NCBI RefSeq assembly: GCF_017406825.1
Contig: NZ_JAFQXT010000027.1
Span: 1-64,000 of the forward strand
Origin: Methanobrevibacter sp.
GTDB lineage: Archaea; Methanobacteriota; Methanobacteria; Methanobacteriales; Methanobacteriaceae
Length of the DNA stretch: 64,000 nucleotides
Direction: 5' to 3'
This document shows, in pieces, positions 9,458 through 15,883 of the stretch (the stretch's first letter is position 1; each line of letters begins with the position of its first letter). The notes beneath the pieces were generated by a model that was not told where the DNA came from, ran no database searches, and saw nothing but the letters and a program-made list of their open reading frames with translations. Position numbers and translations under genes: made by a program.

Positions 9458-10645
9458 ATGAAAAACGGTTGGAGAAAAATTTCTATTACAATTTTGATAG
9501 TATTAATTTTTTTATGTATATTTGTAGCTTTCACTAGTTCTGCAACTACAAATTATACCGCTGAATCCGTATCTAAAGATTATAATCTTCCTATCGGCCA
9601 GTCAATGTTTGAAAATCAATCCATTGTCGGTACAACTGAACCGATTGAAGTTCCTTTAATATCCAATGCAGGATTTTTACTTCATCAACTTTTAGCTTTA
9701 GATTTGCAGGGTATCTTGCTGGCCACTTCAACAGGAGTAGTTCCGTTTGACTTTTCAACTGTTGCTGCAGAGGGCATTGATTCTTATGGTAATGTTGTTG
9801 ATGTGGACGGTCCTGGATTTTTAACCTATGCCGGTGATAAACTAACTGTTAAAGAACCTGACAATTACGTATGGGCTTATAGTGCTCCATATAAATGGTT
9901 GGAAAAAACCGAAAATGGAATAGATATTTACGAAGATGGCAAACTGGTTAAATCTGTTCCTGTAGACCAAATTAGAGAATTGGACTATAAGAATGATTAT
10001 TATAATGGCACCACTATTGCAAATTGGTATAATTATGATGCTAAGGAAGGTTCTACATTCACTTTGGAAAAAGGAATGGTTGCATTTTCCGATGGAAGAA
10101 ATAATATCAGTTCCGCTGACGTTACCAAAATATTCGGTAAGGATGTAGTGGATTACGCTTTTGAATATCCAACTGGTTCTCCAATCTTATTATATGTTGG
10201 AAATTACACAGAAGAAGATGGGGAAGTCTATGGTACTTCATTGGGTTCATATCCTGAATACGGTAATGCCGTTAGGGAAGTGAATGCAAGACAATTTGTG
10301 GAAGCGTGGAATGGAACTATCATTCCTCCTAAGTCAACATCAAGTGGAAAGGATTATGTTTACTTCGAATCCGCTAGCGATCCTGAAGCGCCTGGTGGAA
10401 GTGCAGCTCATGGTGTATGTCCGCCGGCTAGAGCTTTAAGGGCTGCAGTTACTTCTGAAGGATTTGACTTACCTGTAGGCATGAGCTGGGATGAAAATGC
10501 AGTAATGTTCGGTTACAATCCTGCACAGGACATAACAGTAACCAATAACCATGATTATCCTGTCAAGCTCCATATGTGGACTGAAGGCGAGGGCACAGGA
10601 ATGGGCATTTATTGCCAAGTAATAAGATATATTCCGAATGATTAA
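9458..10645 (+). CDS. Membrane-anchored extracellular protein with VanW-like C-terminal region
   Basis: The ATG at 9458 has the ribosome binding site TTAGGTG just upstream; the GTG at 9449 is part of that site and is rejected as start. The 395-residue protein has one N-terminal hydrophobic helix (about residues 8-30) and then a large extracellular part. Near the C-terminus, HGVCPPARALRAAV followed by DLPVGMSWDENAV and ITVTNNHDYPVKL resembles the VanW domain pattern (GxCQVSTxLYNA, then a DATV strand and NNTDxPV). VanW is linked to glycopeptide resistance in bacteria, but its biochemical role is not settled. The domain match is by eye. A wall-related function next to the Mur ligase is inference. 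Confidence 0.65.
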   Translation: MKNGWRKISITILIVLIFLCIFVAFTSSATTNYTAESVSKDYNLPIGQSMFENQSIVGTTEPIEVPLISNAGFLLHQLLALDLQGILLATSTGVVPFDFSTVAAEGIDSYGNVVDVDGPGFLTYAGDKLTVKEPDNYVWAYSAPYKWLEKTENGIDIYEDGKLVKSVPVDQIRELDYKNDYYNGTTIANWYNYDAKEGSTFTLEKGMVAFSDGRNNISSADVTKIFGKDVVDYAFEYPTGSPILLYVGNYTEEDGEVYGTSLGSYPEYGNAVREVNARQFVEAWNGTIIPPKSTSSGKDYVYFESASDPEAPGGSAAHGVCPPARALRAAVTSEGFDLPVGMSWDENAVMFGYNPAQDITVTNNHDYPVKLHMWTEGEGTGMGIYCQVIRYIPND

Positions 10646-10663
10646 TTTCATTCTCTTTTTTTT

Positions 10664-11317
10664 ATGTCAATCTCAACTATTATTACAGCGGCAGGTAAAA
10701 ATTCTAGAATGAGAAAGGATCAGCTTTCCCGTGGAATTGAATTGACCAATAAACTGATTTTGCCATTCAATGGCAAGACCGTTATAGAGACAACTATAGA
10801 CAATGCATTATCCTTGAATATAGATGAATGTATTGTAGTGCTTGGTCATTTTGCTAGTGAAATAAAAGAAGTTATTTTTGATAATTATAAAGGCGATGTA
10901 AAATTCATTGAAAACAATCCTGTTGATGTAGGTTTATCAGTATCATTATATAATGGTTTGTCAAATTCAACTTCCGATTTTGCATTGTGCATTACCGCAG
11001 ACCAACCGACCGTCACAACAGAAACATTCAATAAAATGATTGAAGTAAGCCGTAACAGTGAAGACCCATTTAAGACCATTTCAATTCTACGTAGAAGAAA
11101 AACAGGTTTGCTGGATACCGCTGAAGGTCTGGGAATGCCTTTCGTAGCGCCCCGTGAAAACCTAATGAAATATCTTGAAAAAGAAAACGATAATCTAAAT
11201 CCGATTTTGCGTAAAATTTTCGATGACGGTTATACGTTTTACGGAATAAAAGAAAAAAATGAAAAAGAGTTGTTAAACATCAATCATTATGATGATTATC
11301 TAAAACTCTTAGATTGA
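10664..11317 (+). CDS. MobA/MocA-like nucleotidyltransferase
   Basis: This 217-residue protein is a GT-A-fold NTP transferase. It has the N-terminal loop ITAAGKNSRM (residues 7-16), a Lys in TNKLILPFNGKTVIE (23-41 region), and the metal-binding ITADQPTV near residue 110. Related enzymes attach CMP or GMP to molybdopterin, or NMPs to sugar phosphates; the substrate here is not evident. The inserted QLSRGIELTN before the PFNGK strand is longer than in MobA. A T8 run (10656-10663) directly precedes the ATG, so the leader must be very short or the gene is read through from upstream. Its end overlaps the convergent DUF169 gene by 9 bp. Confidence 0.78.
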   Translation: MSISTIITAAGKNSRMRKDQLSRGIELTNKLILPFNGKTVIETTIDNALSLNIDECIVVLGHFASEIKEVIFDNYKGDVKFIENNPVDVGLSVSLYNGLSNSTSDFALCITADQPTVTTETFNKMIEVSRNSEDPFKTISILRRRKTGLLDTAEGLGMPFVAPRENLMKYLEKENDNLNPILRKIFDDGYTFYGIKEKNEKELLNINHYDDYLKLLD

Positions 11318-11986
11318 TTCAAGTCCTGAAATAACTTCCTCGATCTTAGCCTTGCTAATGCCCACTGTCATTTCATTATCTTTAATGTCAGCTGCTTTTC
11401 TGGATCCGTCACAGCCTAAAGTGAAATTAACTCCTTCTGATAAGTAAGGATTAGCAAATGCATCACCGCATAATGACTGAATGCCTGCAAAGGACGGGTT
11501 GATTTTCTCACCAGTCTTATAAACAATACTTTGAGCGAGTTTCATTCCACCAACAGGTTCGGTTATGACCTGAATCACGTCAGCTTCAAAGTCAGCTTCA
11601 TCCAATGGTGCATAAATCATTCCCCAGCTAATGTCTTCAATAATTGAAAGTTTTCCTGTAAGTTTTTTAGCGGTTTCCAAATCTTGGAATCTGCCCAATG
11701 AGAAGTATTTTTCACCGTTTGCTAATTTTTCAGGCATATCCCTAAGTCCGATGGCTCCTGCTCCTCCCAAACATAGCTGCTCATCAATTGTTGAGTAGAA
11801 TTTGTTTCCTAATGAGGCTTTTCTAACCATTTCGCAATGCCTGATTTTTTCATCAATCAAATCATAGCCTTCGGGAAGGTCCTCTTCAGTTTTGATTAAT
11901 TTCATTGCCACAGGTTTAGCATCAAGCTTGATTTTGCTTTCGATTACTTCACAATATTTTTTGTTTTTCTCCAAATTGTCTGCCAT
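11309..11986 (-). CDS. DUF169 family protein
   Basis: This 225-residue soluble protein fits the DUF169 family common in methanogens and other anaerobes. Recognisable are the N-terminal KPVAMKLIKTEEDLP, RHCEMVRKA, the glycine-rich CLGGAGAIGL, and LGCDGSRKAA near the end. The family has conserved Cys residues (here in RHCEM, EQLCLGG, SLCGD and LGCDG), and its biochemical role is unknown; members often sit near redox or corrinoid genes. The start has a GGTGA ribosome binding site. I cannot assign a function. Confidence 0.82.
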   Translation of the reverse strand: MADNLEKNKKYCEVIESKIKLDAKPVAMKLIKTEEDLPEGYDLIDEKIRHCEMVRKASLGNKFYSTIDEQLCLGGAGAIGLRDMPEKLANGEKYFSLGRFQDLETAKKLTGKLSIIEDISWGMIYAPLDEADFEADVIQVITEPVGGMKLAQSIVYKTGEKINPSFAGIQSLCGDAFANPYLSEGVNFTLGCDGSRKAADIKDNEMTVGISKAKIEEVISGLESI

Positions 11987-12011
11987 ACAATCACCTATAT
12001 TCTTATTTGTA

Positions 12012-13232
12012 TTATGGAATTCTTATATCTTTGTTTTTAACACTGTTATTTTTACAGAATGTTCTGAAATCACAAGCACTGCAAGTTCTCTCATCTGATT
12101 CGGCCTTCCAGGCTTCCTGTATCTTACAGCCTTTCATTTCCCTGATTAATGAATCTTCTATTTTGGCAACTACACTGTCAAACTTCAAAAGGGCATCATT
12201 TTTTTCATTTTCATCAACATTTATGATTCTGATGGAACGGCTAATCTTAAACTCATCACTCAATTCAGGAGCTTTGTCTTCCTCTTCCCAATTTCTGATT
12301 AAATCAACATCTCTTTCGAATTCACATCCGACATCAGTCAGATTGTTCTCAAGTTCATCCTTGATTAAAGCCAAATCCTCTTTTGACGGAACAAGTTCAT
12401 TCAAATAGAATATGATTCCGGCAACAATGGGTTTTGAATCTTCCTGTTTGGACCTGAGCCAGGAATATGTAAGAATCTGCTGTTTATGATTTTCCCAGTT
12501 GTCTTCAACATTTAAGTCAGTTACAACTGAAGGCGGCCTTTTCATTCCTTTATAATCGATTATTATCTCATAATCCTCATTATCCTTATAACCAGCTATC
12601 CTTTTTTGAAATTCAGGATCCCTTTTGAGAAATTTAATAATAAGATTGTCAAAATTGTCAAGGTTGCTCTGTTCCAAATCATTTATCTTAATTGAAGTCA
12701 GCACATCGACGACACCGTTAATTCCATAATAATTGGACCTGCTGATATTTTCATTATAGTTAGGCATCTGTCTAACTCCTTTGATAAGGAGCTCTGAAGA
12801 GTCAATTAATGGGAATAAATGTTTTCCCCATATATTAATCGCCTTTTCGGCTCTAGCACTGGCTAATTTTTTGTGGTCATGCTCGTTTAAATCATCTATT
12901 TCCGGATGATTTGACATGCTGAAAAACAAATCCTCATCATAAGGATAGAGGCCCCTGACTTGAAGCCTTAAATCGATCTGCTCTTCAATCGGCCTGATGT
13001 TTTCCAGCCAGTCCCATGGAAATTGGGTCTGTTTGTATTTCCAATCCAGAAATGCTTCTTCCAGAACTCCATGAATGAATTCTCCAAACCATCTCTGCAC
13101 AGGTTTTGAAGGGGGCAATGTTCCCTTATTCTGGTATCTGTATTGTAAATTGCAAGTCAAAAATGAAAGCAGGTCTCCTGTCAGGCTATATTCCGGAATT
13201 TTATAGGGTCTAGATTTTGCAGGCAGTTTCAT
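12012..13232 (-). CDS. PD-(D/E)XK nuclease with AddB/Cas4-type Fe-S cluster
   Basis: This 406-residue protein has an intact RecB-type nuclease core: H54 in FIHGVLEEA, D176 in NGVVDVL, and D226 plus K228 in IIIDYKGM. The Fe-S ligands are C27 in FLTCNLQYRY and C384, C387, C393 in TCSACDFRTFC, the arrangement known from AddB, Cas4 and Dna2. It probably cuts single-stranded DNA made by the helicase encoded just upstream (13241-15685). The two genes are 8 bp apart and the ribosome binding site GGTGA lies in that gap, so they form an operon and probably one helicase-nuclease complex like AddAB. The order is helicase first, nuclease second. Confidence 0.9.
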   Translation of the reverse strand: MKLPAKSRPYKIPEYSLTGDLLSFLTCNLQYRYQNKGTLPPSKPVQRWFGEFIHGVLEEAFLDWKYKQTQFPWDWLENIRPIEEQIDLRLQVRGLYPYDEDLFFSMSNHPEIDDLNEHDHKKLASARAEKAINIWGKHLFPLIDSSELLIKGVRQMPNYNENISRSNYYGINGVVDVLTSIKINDLEQSNLDNFDNLIIKFLKRDPEFQKRIAGYKDNEDYEIIIDYKGMKRPPSVVTDLNVEDNWENHKQQILTYSWLRSKQEDSKPIVAGIIFYLNELVPSKEDLALIKDELENNLTDVGCEFERDVDLIRNWEEEDKAPELSDEFKISRSIRIINVDENEKNDALLKFDSVVAKIEDSLIREMKGCKIQEAWKAESDERTCSACDFRTFCKNNSVKNKDIRIP

Positions 13233-13240
13233 ATTTTCAC

Positions 13241-15685
13241 CTAAATTAAGTATATCTCCTTAAATCCAACATATTTTTCATCTCTACTCCATCCAAGAGC
13301 GATATTTGGAATATCAAAATGGTCATTTTTCTTGTTGTATCCTTCAATGGCCGAATTGAGTCCCACAAGCAGCAATACACTTTCAGCTCTTGAAAATGCA
13401 ACGAAGTATAATCTTGTCAAATCATCAAATAATCTGTCTTTTTCACTTCTTTTGCTTTCTCCAAGTGAACTGTGCTGTCTTATGCTGTCTTCAATTGTCA
13501 TGTTGTCTTTAATGGATTTTGGGAATCTTAAACGTTGAGTTCGAATGTCATTTGTTTTGAATCTTGAACCTACATCCACTATTACCAATGGGAATTCCAA
13601 TCCCTTGGACTGGTGGATGGACAATACATTCACCCTATCGTCGGGCAAGGTCTCAAGCAGCGATTCGTCAATTCTGACCCCTCCGGTTGAAAGGGGAATG
13701 AAAATGTTCCAAATGGCTTCCAGCACGGAATCCTTTTCCTGCTTCTCGTTTCTGAATGAAATATTTGAATGATAATCATTGAAAAATCCGGTTTGGGTAA
13801 TTGATTTGGTTATGGCTTCAAGGTATACAATTCCTTCAACGTCATCCTGAAGGTCTTCAATCCATGTTGTTATTTTGTAGGCAAGTTCCATTAAACTGGC
13901 GGTTTTGGGCCATTCGTCATGCCCTCGCGGTCTTCTAAGCTGCCAATAGGTCACGAATTCAGACAAAGTTATTGGTTGACGAGGTTCAGGATTCAATTTG
14001 ATGTAGTCCTTGGCTTTAAGTCTCCATATGTTCATATTTCTTTTGGCTAAATTTGGAATGGTTTTATCCGAATTCTGGAAACTTGCTCCGGGGTCTATAC
14101 ATTCAAGCATCAGGCCGCAGAAGACTCCCACTATATCTATTTCCTGTAGGTCAATTCCTCTAGGATTGAAAATTTCGATAGGTTGTTTGAATTTTTTAAG
14201 GTTTTTCCTCAAATAATAAAGGAAGGAACGATTTCCATGATGCACTTCCCTGGGGGAATATGATAGGATGGCAATATCCGAAGCGGATCCATATTCACCA
14301 TCCAATCTGAGTTTTATTTTAGGAATATGTTTTCCCAATGCCAGGTTTTCACTTCTCAACTGTTGCAGTTTGGCAATATCGATTGCACCGTTCATCTTTT
14401 CATAATATTCCTTGTTTAAAACCTGCAACACTTTCAAGTCACATTCTCCTTTATTTATCAGTTTGTTTAACAATATGGACAAGTCCCTTGCAAGCATTTC
14501 GGGGTTGTTTCTAAACATTCCCAATATAGGCATTTTATCCTTTTCAAAATCGGGAGCTATAATTTTCGGTTTGTTTTCAACTCTGGCGTTTTGATATTCG
14601 GAGTCGAGTTCTGCAAACTGATTGCAGTGAGCTATAATATTTTCAGTTGACCTGTAATTGGTCTGCAGGTTAATCTCTGCAACATCAATTCCTAGGCGTT
14701 GCCTGACACGGTTTTTGTAATCGGTGAACAAGTCCACGGTAGCTCCTCTGAAGCGATACAGGGATTGGTCGTCATCACCCACTACAGTAATGCTGCCGCC
14801 ATTTTTAAGGGCGCTTTCAGCTATGGTGAAGTAAATGTCCTCCTGAATAAGGTTGGTGTCCTGATATTCGTCAATAAGGACAATTTTAATCTCATCTAAA
14901 AAGTTTTCCAGTTCACCACTTTTTAGTTTATTTAAAAATAATGATTCAAGCATTGCAAAGTCAATCGTATTCCTTTTTATTAATGTTGTTTCATAATCCC
15001 TAATGCAATCGAGCGCAATCTGCTGACCGCTTCCCTTTTCGGTTTTTTGATATAACTCATCAATGTCTACCTGATCATAATAAAGTCTATTTTTAATTTG
15101 CACAAGTATTTCACTCATTTTTGATGGTTCTTCCAGTGCAGACCTTCCACTTAACTCTTTGAGGTATTCAACTAATTCCTTTTTCAGATACTTTTCATTT
15201 TCAATAAGAATCTTCATCATGGCTGAGTTTGCAACGAATTCTTCAATCACTACAGACTGATTTTCACCGGGTTTTTTATTGTCCCGAAGCAATTCCTCAG
15301 CCACGCTGTCGGTTGTACCGATCCTGATTTGGTTGAAGTCAATTCTGTCAATTTTTAAGAGGGTGTCGAAGTTTTCTTCATCGATATTGTCTATTAGATG
15401 GGTTTTAATTTCATCTCCCCATCCAAGAATTCTGGAATGCAATTCTTCAGCCGCTTTTTTGGTGAATGTTGTTGCCAGTATCTCATTTGGATTGATGTCA
15501 TCAACAAAAATGTATTTTAATATTTTAAGAACCATTACGGTGGTTTTTCCGGAACCAGGTCCTGCTACGATAAATAATGATTTATCTCCATTGGCCAATA
15601 TTGCATTCTGCTGGTTCTGATTTGAAGAGATATCCCTTTTTAGCGTATTAACTATAATATCCTCAAATTCCTCATATGAAATCAT
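13241..15685 (-). CDS. UvrD/AddA-like SF1A helicase
   Basis: This 814-residue DNA helicase has a full motif set: Q-motif region NQNQQNAI (22-29), Walker A AGPGSGKTT (41-49), ATTFTKKAAEEL (71-82), VLIDEYQDTN (269-278), VVGDDDQSLYRFRGA (301-315), LSIHQSKGLEFPLVIVD and VAFSRAESVLLL. It ends soon after motif VI and lacks its own nuclease domain; that is supplied by the next gene (12012-13232). Together they resemble a split AddAB or AdnAB machine that resects double-strand breaks. It reads from the divergent promoter shared with the MrfA-like helicase, and its start has a GAGGT ribosome binding site. The promoter carries the CAAATGCTCTCT element. Confidence 0.93.
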   Translation of the reverse strand: MISYEEFEDIIVNTLKRDISSNQNQQNAILANGDKSLFIVAGPGSGKTTVMVLKILKYIFVDDINPNEILATTFTKKAAEELHSRILGWGDEIKTHLIDNIDEENFDTLLKIDRIDFNQIRIGTTDSVAEELLRDNKKPGENQSVVIEEFVANSAMMKILIENEKYLKKELVEYLKELSGRSALEEPSKMSEILVQIKNRLYYDQVDIDELYQKTEKGSGQQIALDCIRDYETTLIKRNTIDFAMLESLFLNKLKSGELENFLDEIKIVLIDEYQDTNLIQEDIYFTIAESALKNGGSITVVGDDDQSLYRFRGATVDLFTDYKNRVRQRLGIDVAEINLQTNYRSTENIIAHCNQFAELDSEYQNARVENKPKIIAPDFEKDKMPILGMFRNNPEMLARDLSILLNKLINKGECDLKVLQVLNKEYYEKMNGAIDIAKLQQLRSENLALGKHIPKIKLRLDGEYGSASDIAILSYSPREVHHGNRSFLYYLRKNLKKFKQPIEIFNPRGIDLQEIDIVGVFCGLMLECIDPGASFQNSDKTIPNLAKRNMNIWRLKAKDYIKLNPEPRQPITLSEFVTYWQLRRPRGHDEWPKTASLMELAYKITTWIEDLQDDVEGIVYLEAITKSITQTGFFNDYHSNISFRNEKQEKDSVLEAIWNIFIPLSTGGVRIDESLLETLPDDRVNVLSIHQSKGLEFPLVIVDVGSRFKTNDIRTQRLRFPKSIKDNMTIEDSIRQHSSLGESKRSEKDRLFDDLTRLYFVAFSRAESVLLLVGLNSAIEGYNKKNDHFDIPNIALGWSRDEKYVGFKEIYLI

Positions 15686-15732
15686 TTAAGTACCTCTTAA
15701 TTTAATTTATATGATTAACTTATTTAAATAAT

Positions 15733-15835
15733 ATGAGAGAGCATTTGCAAACTAATATTCTTGAAAAGAAATCTGTTGTGCGAAAGTTATTTCATAATTA
15801 ATACTTATCAAATGCTCTCTCATCTGCTTTATATA
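15733..15835. promoter_or_regulatory. Symmetric divergent promoter with inverted CAAATGCTCTCTCAT elements
   Basis: Two perfect inverted copies of a 15-base element flank a 61-bp spacer: ATGAGAGAGCATTTG at 15733-15747 and CAAATGCTCTCTCAT at 15809-15823. On the right arm the element is followed after 4 bp by TATA box TTTATATA (15828-15835) for the gene at 15884. On the left arm, read on the minus strand, it is followed after 4 bp by TTTAAATA (15721-15728) for the gene starting at 15685. Identical spacing on both arms suggests that one regulator controls both promoters. The element also occurs at the mre11 promoter. Confidence 0.7.
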
Positions 15836-15883
15836 CAATCATTGACAAGAAATATAATCATAATTATTTAAGGGTTTGGATTT

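Noticed and set aside
12007-12408. Plus-strand reading frame of 133 codons inside the nuclease gene
   Set aside because: It is Ser/Leu-rich and lies antisense to a gene with intact catalytic motifs and ribosome binding site.
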